A stretch of DNA of 64,000 nucleotides, from assembly GCA_013820875.1 (NCBI GenBank), contig JACDHS010000002.1, positions 43,756 through 107,755 on the forward strand, given 5' to 3'. Of this stretch, positions 26,460 through 35,165 are shown piece by piece. Both the position numbers and the translations under genes were made by a program. The notes beneath the pieces were generated by a model that did no database searches, was not told the DNA's origin, and saw nothing but the letters and a program-made list of their open reading frames with translations. Every line of letters starts with the position of its first letter. Position 1 is the first letter of the stretch. This stretch comes from Verrucomicrobiota bacterium (GTDB lineage: Bacteria; Verrucomicrobiota; Verrucomicrobiia; Limisphaerales; JACDHS01).

Positions 26460-27046
26460 TGCAAGTGTTCGCTGGCGATTATCGCGTTAACTCGACTTGC
26501 GTCGAGCACGCCATCAACAATGCGCGCTCGCATCCCGGCGCTCTTCGCGCCAGCCAGATCATTTTGATGATCTCCGATATAGAGGCAATGTTCAGGCGGT
26601 TCATTGAGAGCGCGGCTGGCGAACAGGAAAAGCCGGGGATCAGGTTTCGTCATACCCAATTCAGCGGAGACCCACAGGCATTCATTTGGAATTACTTCTG
26701 ACAAACCCGCTGCGCAAAATTTCCCGCGCTGATTTTCACTTCCACCGTTCGTGATGATACCCAGCTTAAAAAGTTTTGAGAGAGAGTGCAGTGCATTCAA
26801 TAGCTCTCGATCTGGCTGAATGCGTTCCGCGATCAGTCTTCCGAAGCTTTGTTGATCTATTGGAGTGCCCGCATACTCTTGCCATGTGGCAAATAGTTTC
26901 TGGCGATCGCCATAGCCGCCCTCGTCCAGCACGAGTAATTCCGCGCAAACAGCCGGGTTGCTAAATTGATCGCATACGCACTCGCGGACGGCCCTGTCGC
27001 GATCAATCAGCGTATTATCGAGGTCAAATAGCACAGCAGTGAGCAT
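26456..27046 (-). CDS. HAD-IA family phosphatase
   Basis: HAD motifs: I 'AVLFDLDNTLIDRDRAV', II 'KLGIITNGGSENQRGKF', III around 'SAELGMTKPDPRLF', IV 'CLYIGDHQNDLAGAKSAGM'. It hydrolyses a phosphate ester; the substrate is unknown. The ATG at 27046 (MLTAVLFDLDN) is preferred to the ORF-track start at 27085, because the extra residues are a product of overlap with the upstream gene. It overlaps the STM4014-type gene by 23 bp and the STM4013-type gene by 4 bp. This HAD gene is an addition to the core STM4011-4015 set as I know it. Confidence 0.88.
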   Translation of the reverse strand: MLTAVLFDLDNTLIDRDRAVRECVCDQFSNPAVCAELLVLDEGGYGDRQKLFATWQEYAGTPIDQQSFGRLIAERIQPDRELLNALHSLSKLFKLGIITNGGSENQRGKFCAAGLSEVIPNECLWVSAELGMTKPDPRLFLFASRALNEPPEHCLYIGDHQNDLAGAKSAGMRARIVDGVLDASRVNAIIASEHLQ

Positions 27047-28136
27047 GGCAGGCTTTGGCAATGGCTGAATAGGCCGATTCCCCACGATCGGTCAAACGCG
27101 GGAGAAGATCGCCAAATGCATTGATCTCTCCGACGAAGGCTTTGTGCCGTCCATCGAGAAGAATATCAACGCCAGCGTAAAGAGAATCAGGAAAACAGGC
27201 CGCGGCCTTTTCCGCGAGAGTGAAAGCTGCTGCGAGGTTTTCGGAACCAATGGTTTTGCGCAACTCGGTTTCATCACCACGTTGGTTGCCCAGGTGGAGA
27301 TTGGTCATGGGGTGCCGACTTTGCCGAACCACCCAGTGCCGAGCTTCGCCTTCGATCACTAACACTCGCAAATCCACCGCTCCACCCGGGAGCGTTAGTT
27401 TCGGAATCCAGTGTTCGCGGATCATTCCCTGCGGCAGCAACACTCCGAGAATGAGCGCGATATCAGCGAGCGAGGTGTAGGTGCGAACTCCCAGACTGTT
27501 CACGAGAATAGCTTCGCTGCCTGAAGATTGAATCCTGATCGGCGCAATCAGTTGCTGATGCTGCGGTGTCCAACGAAGTGCGCAAACTCCGGAAGCAGAG
27601 GAGCCGTGTAGCGGCTTTAAAAACAAACGCCCGTTTGGTTTGGCGCACATCTGACTCCGAAAATCCTCAAAACTGGCAGGTGCCAGTTCGGACGGAGGCC
27701 GGGTCACTCCGTGATGCACAAACCGCTCGTGGCATTCCCACTTATCAAACATTACCGCAATGTCCGCGGGAGAATTAAGGCAGGGAATCTTACACTGTTC
27801 GATCCACTCGAGAACCTTGCAGAATCCGCGGTGAAATTCTTTTGGAAACGCGATTTCACCAAATTTCAGCATGAGATTTTCCGGACCGCCTCCGAGCGCG
27901 ATCAGCGCCTTTGTTACCGACTCATTTTCTCCGGGAGAATCAATTCGGAGCAGGTCAACATCGAGGTTCGCCAGCGATTCGGGATCGCGCAGCAACTCCT
28001 CGTACGAAAGGCAATTAGGCGAAGCATAGCCCAACTCCTGAACCGCCAATTGGAAGTCCCGAACTCTGCGGTTCTCTGGATTCCCGATCAGGCCAAGGCG
28101 AGGGCTACTCACCCACGGCGACAAAACGCCATTCAT
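27024..28136 (-). CDS. STM4014 family protein (ATP-grasp-like)
   Basis: The beginning 'SPRLGLIGNPENRRVRDFQL' and later phrases 'EWIEQCKIPCLNSPADIAVM', 'GRLFLKPLHGSSASGVCAL' and 'GVDILLDGRHKAFVGEINAF' have the order of an ATP-grasp ligase (nucleotide-binding Lys strand, then a metal-binding E-x-N). Such enzymes join a carboxylate to an amine or thiol through an acyl phosphate. Start choice: a GGAGG lies 6 nt before the ATG at 28136; a GTG at 28112 is an alternative. The gene overlaps the end of the WGR-LRR gene. Confidence 0.8.
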   Translation of the reverse strand: MNGVLSPWVSSPRLGLIGNPENRRVRDFQLAVQELGYASPNCLSYEELLRDPESLANLDVDLLRIDSPGENESVTKALIALGGGPENLMLKFGEIAFPKEFHRGFCKVLEWIEQCKIPCLNSPADIAVMFDKWECHERFVHHGVTRPPSELAPASFEDFRSQMCAKPNGRLFLKPLHGSSASGVCALRWTPQHQQLIAPIRIQSSGSEAILVNSLGVRTYTSLADIALILGVLLPQGMIREHWIPKLTLPGGAVDLRVLVIEGEARHWVVRQSRHPMTNLHLGNQRGDETELRKTIGSENLAAAFTLAEKAAACFPDSLYAGVDILLDGRHKAFVGEINAFGDLLPRLTDRGESAYSAIAKACHAHCCAI

Positions 28137-29310
28137 CATCTTCCTCCATGTCGCTGGGCTTTGAAGCATCCACCGTCAACGGCAATGCCTTCAATTGTTT
28201 GATCAAGTCAGCACTAATGTAGTTGAAGTGAAGGTTCAGTTTCTTGAGCGTTGGGCTGGCCGGCAACTTCAAAAGGGCGCGGGCACCTTCGTCCGTGAGC
28301 ATTCCGAGTGAGAAATCCAATGTTTCGATGCGACCGATCATCGGGCTATTCACCACCACGCCAGCTATCTCATCGGCTAGATGACTGTTGCGCAGACCGA
28401 GGTATTTCAATTTCGGAAATAGTTTACCGGATAAAATGGGTTGCAGATCCGCAACGTTATGATTGGCACCGTATTCATCGGTTCCGAGCCATAATTCCAA
28501 GTATTCGAGATTTGGAAAATTGGAGGTGCAGATGGAGCGGATCACACCGACATCGAGGCCACCGGTCTCGATGGCCAGAGCGCGAAGATTCTCGTGCTCG
28601 GGTGACTTCAATTCCAACCCCATACCACCCCTGGAGCGAAGCAATTGCAGTTTCGGAAAGGCTGCGAGCAACGGCGAGAGATCGCACTGATGGATCCAGG
28701 ATATCTCATTTTCCTCACTCGTGATATCACCAACATAAATTGCTGCAAGATTTGGCAGGCGATCTTTTTTGCTCGTGAGCGATTGAATGAGCTCTTCCGG
28801 GGTCCGCTCAGAATCATCTCCATGCCATGCGCCGATGACAAGCGCCATGGTCGAGAGAGCGGCGTCATTCGCAAGAAAATGTTCAAGGTTCGGAATTAAC
28901 TCGTCATTTTCCCAGTCGGTGCGAAACCGATAAACCACGTCTGCCCGGACTGGCTTTTCCATATCGTAATCCACCACCCGCTTGCCAATGAACGTTCCCG
29001 CATTCTCACCAATATCTTCCCGGCGATTAATGGATGAAAAAGCGATCAACGGAATGAGCACATTCGTCTCTCCTGCCGAACCAGCACCGTCGCTGACAGC
29101 AGCCTCGGCATCCACATATCCTTTACCCAGCTTTTCTTTGACGAGTTTGTCCGCTTCCTTTTTCGCAACCTCATCGGTTGGAAAAGATTTGGTAGAGCTT
29201 TGACCATCCGAGCCGGTGCGACCATAGGTGACCGTAAAAGAAGAGCCGGTGAGGTCGATGTTCCAGAACTTGCTGGACTTGGCGTCCATATAGACCAGTT
29301 TGCGATTCAT
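28105..29310 (-). CDS. STM4015-like protein: WGR domain plus leucine-rich repeats
   Basis: Residues ~1-70 form a WGR domain ('SSFTVTYGRTGSDGQSSTKS', with Tyr in place of the Trp). A linker follows, then about 250 residues of LRR-like repeats ('FPNLEYLELWLGTDEYGANH', 'LFPKLKYLGLRNSHLADEI', 'SPTLKKLNLHFNYISADLI'). It is cytoplasmic. LRRs suggest a protein-binding scaffold, and WGR domains occur in proteins tied to nucleic-acid or stress functions. The start at 29310 (MNRKLVYMDAKSS) is 12 bp after the upstream stop. It could be the scaffold or even the substrate of the radical SAM enzymes. Confidence 0.82.
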   Translation of the reverse strand: MNRKLVYMDAKSSKFWNIDLTGSSFTVTYGRTGSDGQSSTKSFPTDEVAKKEADKLVKEKLGKGYVDAEAAVSDGAGSAGETNVLIPLIAFSSINRREDIGENAGTFIGKRVVDYDMEKPVRADVVYRFRTDWENDELIPNLEHFLANDAALSTMALVIGAWHGDDSERTPEELIQSLTSKKDRLPNLAAIYVGDITSEENEISWIHQCDLSPLLAAFPKLQLLRSRGGMGLELKSPEHENLRALAIETGGLDVGVIRSICTSNFPNLEYLELWLGTDEYGANHNVADLQPILSGKLFPKLKYLGLRNSHLADEIAGVVVNSPMIGRIETLDFSLGMLTDEGARALLKLPASPTLKKLNLHFNYISADLIKQLKALPLTVDASKPSDMEEDDEWRFVAVGE

Positions 29311-29321
29311 TGGTGTGTTTT

Positions 29322-30263
29322 TTAGGTTTCGATTTGCGGACGGTAAAGTGAAGGATCGTCGTATCCCGCCATCCATGCCGCAGCCTGGTGGCAAGTTTTC
29401 ATTTTTGGAGGGACCCGGAGAAAATATTGACGTCCGGTGGAGGGGCAATGACAGGAGAGCCCGACGAGCGGTTCGTCTTCCCGCAACTCTATACGAAGCA
29501 ATTGCCGGGCACCGCCACGATCCTGGTCCTCATCTATAACCTTGGCGCCTGCTTCCGCAGCGAACCGGAGGTAACCCATTCGCTCAATGATCACCCGGCG
29601 CAACTCGGCATTTTTCTCAGCGAGTGCTTCCTTTGCGGTTAATTCTTCCGGATGAAAAGCAATTCGTTCGTCAACACGGACTCCGCGCCAGCGCAACGGG
29701 GCTCCCTGTAAACTCGGCGGCAATCCCGTTATGCCGCTGCCGCCGACATCCACCCAACTGCTGACCGCAATGCCGTCCGGGATTTCTCCAAGCTGCGTAC
29801 AACCCGCAACATTCAATTGTGCCAGTCTCCCGATCCAGGTCGGAAGCGATCGGATACCAATGCAGTTGCGAAGAATAAGCGCGCCGTGATGAATCGTCCC
29901 TCTCGTCGGCCACATTTCGAAATGGGAGCACGCGGTCATGTCTAAAAACCATGTGCTGAGCCCTTCCGGCAAGGCACGTAGCGAGGGACAATCCCGCAGA
30001 CTGATGGATCCCGCAGTGAGTCCTTCCGGAAGGCTGGCGAGAGATTGGCAATTATCTAACACAAGGCGTCCGTCGATTCTTAGGTCTGCGGGCAGATTCT
30101 TGATCTGTGATTTGGTCGCATCGAGTTCATAGCAATGTAAACCGGGCGGGAGGCTCTCCTGCTGAAGTTCGGTTAAATCGAGCCGGCCTTTAACCCTTAC
30201 GGGACCGCACATGTCGCCCCGACGAATGGCGTCGCGGGCTTCTTCCGGAGAAAGAATAATCAC
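29322..30263 (-). CDS. LRR protein with DUF6745-like C-terminus
   Basis: A GTG start with 'aagga' upstream gives MIILSPEEARDAIRRGDM. The first ~200 residues are short leucine-rich repeats ('LASLPEGLTAGSISLRDCPS', 'LRALPEGLSTWFLDMTACSH'). The C-terminal ~110 residues ('ITAKEALAEKNAELRRVIIE'-like region, then 'LVGLSCHCPSTGRQYFLRVP') resemble DUF6745 proteins, from memory. It starts 15 bp after the 101-aa gene stop and ends 12 bp before the WGR-LRR gene. Function unknown; a second LRR protein in the same operon is notable. Confidence 0.72.
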   Translation of the reverse strand: MIILSPEEARDAIRRGDMCGPVRVKGRLDLTELQQESLPPGLHCYELDATKSQIKNLPADLRIDGRLVLDNCQSLASLPEGLTAGSISLRDCPSLRALPEGLSTWFLDMTACSHFEMWPTRGTIHHGALILRNCIGIRSLPTWIGRLAQLNVAGCTQLGEIPDGIAVSSWVDVGGSGITGLPPSLQGAPLRWRGVRVDERIAFHPEELTAKEALAEKNAELRRVIIERMGYLRFAAEAGAKVIDEDQDRGGARQLLRIELREDEPLVGLSCHCPSTGRQYFLRVPPKMKTCHQAAAWMAGYDDPSLYRPQIET

Positions 30264-30278
30264 CGTAATCCTTTTGAA

Positions 30279-30584
30279 TTAATCTCGAACCACGCGAATT
30301 TCTTCCGGCGAATATTCGCGCTGGCGCCAGACCCGATAAAAGCCGCTCGGAAGGGTAATGGGACTGTGTTCCTCGTGGATAACAGTTACGGAAGGACCCC
30401 GCACATGTAAGAAAAGAGATCCCGGCGCCAGGTAAAGATCGGCATCTCCGGATTCTTTGATGCGGTGGGCGTGCCCTGTCACCTCGCCGTGAGCAAGAAT
30501 CGTGTGCGGTAATTTTTCGCCTCCGCTCGGCAATGCCTCTGCCTCCTCAATGATGACATCGCCATGTCGATATTGTCTGGCCAT
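30279..30584 (-). CDS. Conserved 101-aa protein, first gene of the STM4011-type operon
   Basis: MARQYRHGDVIIEEAEALPS, then 'LAHGEVTGHAHRI' and 'IHEEHSPITLPSGFYRVWRQ', reads as one compact beta-rich domain of the kind found near DUF6745 proteins and in some phages. The His-rich segments (GHAHR, HEEH) could bind a metal. It is the promoter-proximal gene of the operon; the 66-bp gap to rhaB (same strand) is the only space for a promoter on this side, so the operon promoter probably lies in or near 30585-30650. Confidence 0.7.
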   Translation of the reverse strand: MARQYRHGDVIIEEAEALPSGGEKLPHTILAHGEVTGHAHRIKESGDADLYLAPGSLFLHVRGPSVTVIHEEHSPITLPSGFYRVWRQREYSPEEIRVVRD

Positions 30585-30650
30585 GTGCGTTGATAAACCG
30601 CCTGATGATTATATTCAATTCTGAAACGTTAAGAAAAGCTGGCGAGCCTC

Positions 30651-32141
30651 TCATCCCATGGAACCGAAAATCTTGTTCCGTGCGTGTTCCCAGGCGGGGG
30701 CTTGTTTTTGGTTGGGAAGGAATTCCTTGAGTTCAGAAGAATTGCGGACGGCGGTTCGAAGTTCACCCAGGCTGCTGATCTGACCGGCAGCACGTAATTG
30801 CATCATGAGATTGCCCAGCACGGTGGCTTCCACTGGCCCGGCGAGCACAGGGCGTTGGCAGGCGTCGGCCGTGAATTGATTGAGCAGCTCGTTGCGTGAA
30901 CCGCCGCCGACGATGTGAATGACTTCCACCCGTTCGCCGGTCAACTCTTCCAGGCGCCCAAGCACAATGGCGTATTTCAAAGCGAGACTTTCCAGCGCGC
31001 AACGCACCAACTCGCCTTCGGTTTGCGGCACCGGTTGACCTGTCCGACCGCAAAAATCCTGGATGGCGCGCGGCATGTCAGGAGGATTAAGAAAGCTCGG
31101 ATCATCGGGATCCACCAGGGAACGGAGCGCTGGCGCGGACTCAGCCATGGTTACCAGTTCAGCGTAGCTCAGTTCACCCCCAGACGCGTCGAAGGCCCGT
31201 TTGCAACGTTGCACGAGCCAAAGGCCCATGATGTTTTTCAACAGGCGATAGGTGCCGTCCACTCCCCCTTCATTTGTGAAATTGAGTTCCGCCGCGCGCG
31301 CCGAAAGTTTTGCCTCCTGCACTTCGGCGCCCAGTAGGGACCAGGTGCCCGAACTGATGTAAGCCCAATTGGCCTTGCCGGTGTTGGTTGTCGGAACACC
31401 AACCACTGCGGAACCGGTATCGTGCGCGGCGACGGCGACAACTTCCACCGACTGCAACCCGGTGGAGCGCGCAACGGAATCTTGCAATGGCCCGAGTTTC
31501 ACTCCGGGCATGATCACTTCGGGGAACATGGAGGTGGGCAGATCGAACCGACGCAACAACCCGGAAGCCCACTGCCGTTTCACCGCATTGCAGCATTGAG
31601 TGGTGGTGGCGTTGGTGAATTCAGCGACTTTGCGGCCGGTTAAACACCAATTCAGGAAATCGGGGATGGTGAGAAAACAATCTGCTGCTTCCAATAGTTC
31701 AGGGCTTTTTTTCTGCAACGCAAGCAGTTGGTAAAGCGTGTTGAATTCCATGAACTGAAGGCCGGTCTCTGCAAAAATATCCTCGCGGGAGACCCGCTTG
31801 AACGCTTCATCCATTACTCCGCGGGTGCGTTCGTCCCGATAATGAAACGGAAGCCCGAGCAGTTCTCCCGTTTTCGATAGCAGCACAAAATCCACGCCCC
31901 ATGTATCCACCCCGACCGAAACAATGGATTTGCCGTAGCGTTTTGCTGCCAGCGTCAACCCCTGCTGAATCTCCCCCCATAGCCGCAGCAGATCCCACCG
32001 TAGCGTTCCATTGATCGTCACCGCGCCATTGGGAAAGCGATGCACCTCTTCGAGAGTCATGCGGTTGCCGTCCCAAAGTCCTGCCATCACCCGACCGCTC
32101 TCCGCGCCGAGATCGATTCCGAGGAAAACTTTTTCGTTCAT
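30651..32141 (-). CDS. rhaB: Rhamnulokinase
   Basis: A FGGY carbohydrate kinase that phosphorylates L-rhamnulose. Motifs: '[20 protein letters not shown]' (phosphate 1), '[14 protein letters not shown]', '[20 protein letters not shown]', and '[20 protein letters not shown]' (adenosine). Length 496 aa matches RhaB. It is the last rha gene on the minus strand, after the two rhamnosidases, separated from the first by a palindromic repeat element at 32149-32237. Confidence 0.93.
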   Translation of the reverse strand: MNEKVFLGIDLGAESGRVMAGLWDGNRMTLEEVHRFPNGAVTINGTLRWDLLRLWGEIQQGLTLAAKRYGKSIVSVGVDTWGVDFVLLSKTGELLGLPFHYRDERTRGVMDEAFKRVSREDIFAETGLQFMEFNTLYQLLALQKKSPELLEAADCFLTIPDFLNWCLTGRKVAEFTNATTTQCCNAVKRQWASGLLRRFDLPTSMFPEVIMPGVKLGPLQDSVARSTGLQSVEVVAVAAHDTGSAVVGVPTTNTGKANWAYISSGTWSLLGAEVQEAKLSARAAELNFTNEGGVDGTYRLLKNIMGLWLVQRCKRAFDASGGELSYAELVTMAESAPALRSLVDPDDPSFLNPPDMPRAIQDFCGRTGQPVPQTEGELVRCALESLALKYAIVLGRLEELTGERVEVIHIVGGGSRNELLNQFTADACQRPVLAGPVEATVLGNLMMQLRAAGQISSLGELRTAVRNSSELKEFLPNQKQAPAWEHARNKIFGSMG

Positions 32142-32148
32142 GGTTTTT

Positions 32149-32237
32149 ACCGCTAATCAGCGCTCATTTTCGCTAATGGGATGGGGACAATTGGACGCCG
32201 GTCTTTATCAGCGCAGATTAGCGAAGATCAGCGGTTC
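32149..32237. repeat. 'accgctaatc' family inverted repeat
   Basis: The arm 'accgctaatcagcgctc' pairs with '...gcgcagattagcgaagatcagcggttc' at the right end. The stop codon of the upstream GH78 gene (TGA, 32228-32230) lies inside the element, so its last residues Asn-Arg are encoded by repeat sequence. The same family flanks the GxxExxY gene. Confidence 0.75.
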
Positions 32238-35119
32238 AAAAGGCTTACGAAACGATAATCACCGGAGCCGACTTCGAGGATCGCGCGATCGTTTTCCACG
32301 CGAAGGAACTTCACCCCTGCAGCGTCCTTCAGCGGTTTGCCACCTTCCGTGATTGCGTCCGCAGCACGTGTCGGCAATGAAACGATGGCGGTCGTGTTCG
32401 CGGGAATCGTGACATTCAGTTCGAAATTGCCGTTGTTCATTTTCCACGCGCTCGTGATTTTTCCACGGGCAGAACCGTACTCGGCTCGCACCCAGTTCAT
32501 CTGCGGCGCGTTTTTGGCCGTCGTTGCGTTTGACGAAGGGGGATTCGGCTGGATGAAGATTCTTTTGTAACCTGAGCCATCGGTATCAATGCCAGCCAAT
32601 ACACGATAGGCCCATTCCATCACTGCACCGAAGGCGTAATGGCTGAAGCTGTTCATGGCAGCGTTTTGTTTGCCGTCGGCTCCATTGAACCCATGCTCTT
32701 CGGTGTAGCTGTCCCACCGTTCCCAAATTGTGTTGGCTCCATTCACCACCGCGTAACCCCAACTCGGAAACTGGCGGCTTTGGAACAGTTGCACCGCGAG
32801 ATCATGCTGACCATTAGCGCTGAGTGCCGGGAGCAACGCGCGTGTGCCAAGAAAACCGGTCGCCATGCGATTGCCATTTTTGGAGATTTTTTCCGCGAGA
32901 GTATTTGCCGCCCTGGTCACCTTGTCTTCCGGAAGCAATCCGACCCAGAGCGCCAGGACGTATGCGGTTTGTGTGTCCACTTTCAATGTGCCGTCGTTGC
33001 TGACATAGGCTTTGTTGAACGCGGTTTTTGTTTTGGCAAATCGCTTGCGGTAATTTTCCGCTTCACCCTTGCGTCCGAGCGCATCGGCCATTTCGCTCAT
33101 CATGGTGCAAACCAATGCGTGGTATGCGGTATCGATGAACTCAATAGGTGTCTTTTCATTTACATTCAGCCAATCACCCCAGGTGTTGCCAATGCTCTTG
33201 CCGAGACCGTCCGGTGTCGTGTTCGCAGCACGCCAATCCATAAAGCGCGTCATCGAATCCCAATGCCGATTCAGCATGCGTGTGTCGCCGTAGACTTTCC
33301 ACACTGTCCAGGGACAGATCACCCCGGCATCGGTCCAGGCGGTTCCAAACGTTTTCTTCGGCTCCCCGTGACCCATCGGATATGGCGCATAATCCGGGTA
33401 AGCGCCAAAGGAGCGTTGCGCCTCTTCAAGGTCATCGAACCATTTTGTAAAGAAAGCGGCGACGTCGGCGTTAAAGGTGGCGGTGCGAATGTAGGTCTGC
33501 GCATCGCCGGTCCAGCCAAGGCGTTCGTCGCGTTGCGGGCAATCCGTCGGGATCTCGATGAAGTTGGCGCGCTGAGTCCATTGCGCGTTTTGAGCGAGTT
33601 TGTTAATTACGTCGTCCGCACATTCGAACGACCCGACGAGCGGCGTGTCGTTGTGCAGTACCAGGCCGGTTACCATATCTGGGGCAGGCTTGGATGAGAG
33701 GCCGGTGATTTCGACGTATTGAAAGCCGTGATAGGTGAAGCTCGGTTGCCATGTCTCAGGCGCGCCAGTATCACTGCCGCGCAGGGTGTAGAAATCCGTG
33801 GCACGCGCACGACGCAAGTTCTCGGTCATGAGCCGTCCGTCAGGATGCAGCATTTCACCGAAACGAAGCTGCAGCTTTGTTCCGGCAGGGCCGCTCACTT
33901 TCAGGCGAATGTTCCCGGCAAAGTTCTGGCCCAGGTCGAAGATGTAAACGCCTTTCGAAGGTTCCGTGATTCGGCGTGTTTGTAATTCTTCAGTTACCCG
34001 GATAGGCGGCGCAGTGTAGGCCTGCATTTTGGGCGGGCGCTGGAAGCCGAGCTCCACTTCGCGATTGCCTTCGTTATCCGAGAAAGTGGCTTTGGTGCTG
34101 CCGTTCTCCTGAGCGCGGATGGCAGCTTGCCACTTCCACTCTTTGGCACCATCCGGTGTGCACCAATCGTCTCGTTGCCGCCGTGCGTCGTAGGCTTCAC
34201 CCATGATCATATCCGCTTCACGAATGGGACCATCGTTAGTGACGTTCCAGGAGGAATCTGTCCCAATGATCTCACGTGTGCCGTCGGAATATTCGATCAC
34301 CAACTGGGCGAGGAGCGCCGGAGTTTTGCCGTAAAAATAGCGACCCACCTTGTTCGGACCGTAGCCCACGAGCAAACCGTATCCGACGTAGCCGGAATAC
34401 CAGCCTTCAGCCACAATGAACCCGATGGCGTTCTGGCCGGCTTTAACAAAACCGGTCACATCGTGAGTGGTGTAATAGGCGCGTTGCAGATAATCGGCCC
34501 AACCCGGTTCGAACCAGGCATCGCCGACACGTTGCCCATTCACGTGCAGCTCAAAAATTCCAAGGGCCGATCCGTAAACGGTGGCGCGTTTGATTTCCTT
34601 TTTGGTCTTAAACTGCTTTCGATAATGACTGGCGGGAGGGAGGAAGAGGGAGTCACGCTTTGTATGCAGCGGCGAGGTGTCCTTGTAGGAAATCCACTCC
34701 GCCTTCCAATCTTCCGGCTTGAGCAAACCCATGCTCCAGGAGGCGGGTTCGCTCCACGCGGATTCTTTGCCATCCTTTTCCCACACTTTCAGTTTCCAAA
34801 AGGCGCGTTGTCCGGAAGCGAGCGGTTTGCCGGCATACGCAATGTTCAATGTTTCATCACTGGCCACCTTGCCGGAATCCCAAAGATCACCCTGGTTGGA
34901 TTGAAGTTTCTTTTCGTCACTGGCGACGAGGAGCCGATACGCCGTCTGACGTTGACCGCGCTGTTCCGATTCCACCCGCCACGAAACGCGAGGTGCGGAA
35001 GCTTCGATTCCAACTGGGTTGACCAACCATTCGGTGCGCAACTCAACGGGCTGGAGTGCAGCATGAGCGGCGGATGAACAAATGAGCGCGAGCATTCCGA
35101 TGCAAAAGATTTTCTTCAT
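32228..35119 (-). CDS. Secreted alpha-L-rhamnosidase (GH78)
   Basis: Releases terminal L-rhamnose from glycans. A signal peptide ('FCIGMLALICSSAAHA') is followed by a fibronectin-like N-domain and Bac_rhamnosid_N ('QRAYYTTHDVTGFVKAGQNA', 'GEAYDARRQRDDW'), a concanavalin-like domain ('FDLGQNFAGNIRLKVSGPAG'), the (alpha/alpha)6 catalytic domain with the GH78 signature 'PTDCPQRDERLGWTGDAQTY' and 'GANTIWERWDSYTEEHGFNG', and a C-terminal beta domain. 966 aa is a full-length enzyme. The ATG at 35119 (MKKIFCIG) is preferred over the TTG at 35128. It sits in the rhamnose operon. Confidence 0.93.
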   Translation of the reverse strand: MKKIFCIGMLALICSSAAHAALQPVELRTEWLVNPVGIEASAPRVSWRVESEQRGQRQTAYRLLVASDEKKLQSNQGDLWDSGKVASDETLNIAYAGKPLASGQRAFWKLKVWEKDGKESAWSEPASWSMGLLKPEDWKAEWISYKDTSPLHTKRDSLFLPPASHYRKQFKTKKEIKRATVYGSALGIFELHVNGQRVGDAWFEPGWADYLQRAYYTTHDVTGFVKAGQNAIGFIVAEGWYSGYVGYGLLVGYGPNKVGRYFYGKTPALLAQLVIEYSDGTREIIGTDSSWNVTNDGPIREADMIMGEAYDARRQRDDWCTPDGAKEWKWQAAIRAQENGSTKATFSDNEGNREVELGFQRPPKMQAYTAPPIRVTEELQTRRITEPSKGVYIFDLGQNFAGNIRLKVSGPAGTKLQLRFGEMLHPDGRLMTENLRRARATDFYTLRGSDTGAPETWQPSFTYHGFQYVEITGLSSKPAPDMVTGLVLHNDTPLVGSFECADDVINKLAQNAQWTQRANFIEIPTDCPQRDERLGWTGDAQTYIRTATFNADVAAFFTKWFDDLEEAQRSFGAYPDYAPYPMGHGEPKKTFGTAWTDAGVICPWTVWKVYGDTRMLNRHWDSMTRFMDWRAANTTPDGLGKSIGNTWGDWLNVNEKTPIEFIDTAYHALVCTMMSEMADALGRKGEAENYRKRFAKTKTAFNKAYVSNDGTLKVDTQTAYVLALWVGLLPEDKVTRAANTLAEKISKNGNRMATGFLGTRALLPALSANGQHDLAVQLFQSRQFPSWGYAVVNGANTIWERWDSYTEEHGFNGADGKQNAAMNSFSHYAFGAVMEWAYRVLAGIDTDGSGYKRIFIQPNPPSSNATTAKNAPQMNWVRAEYGSARGKITSAWKMNNGNFELNVTIPANTTAIVSLPTRAADAITEGGKPLKDAAGVKFLRVENDRAILEVGSGDYRFVSLLNR

Positions 35120-35165
35120 GAGCGACAAGATTCGGTTCGCGGTATGCGCGAAAGTTACTAAGGAA

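Noticed and set aside
34127-35077. 316-aa plus-strand ORF
   Set aside because: Antisense to the GH78 rhamnosidase gene.
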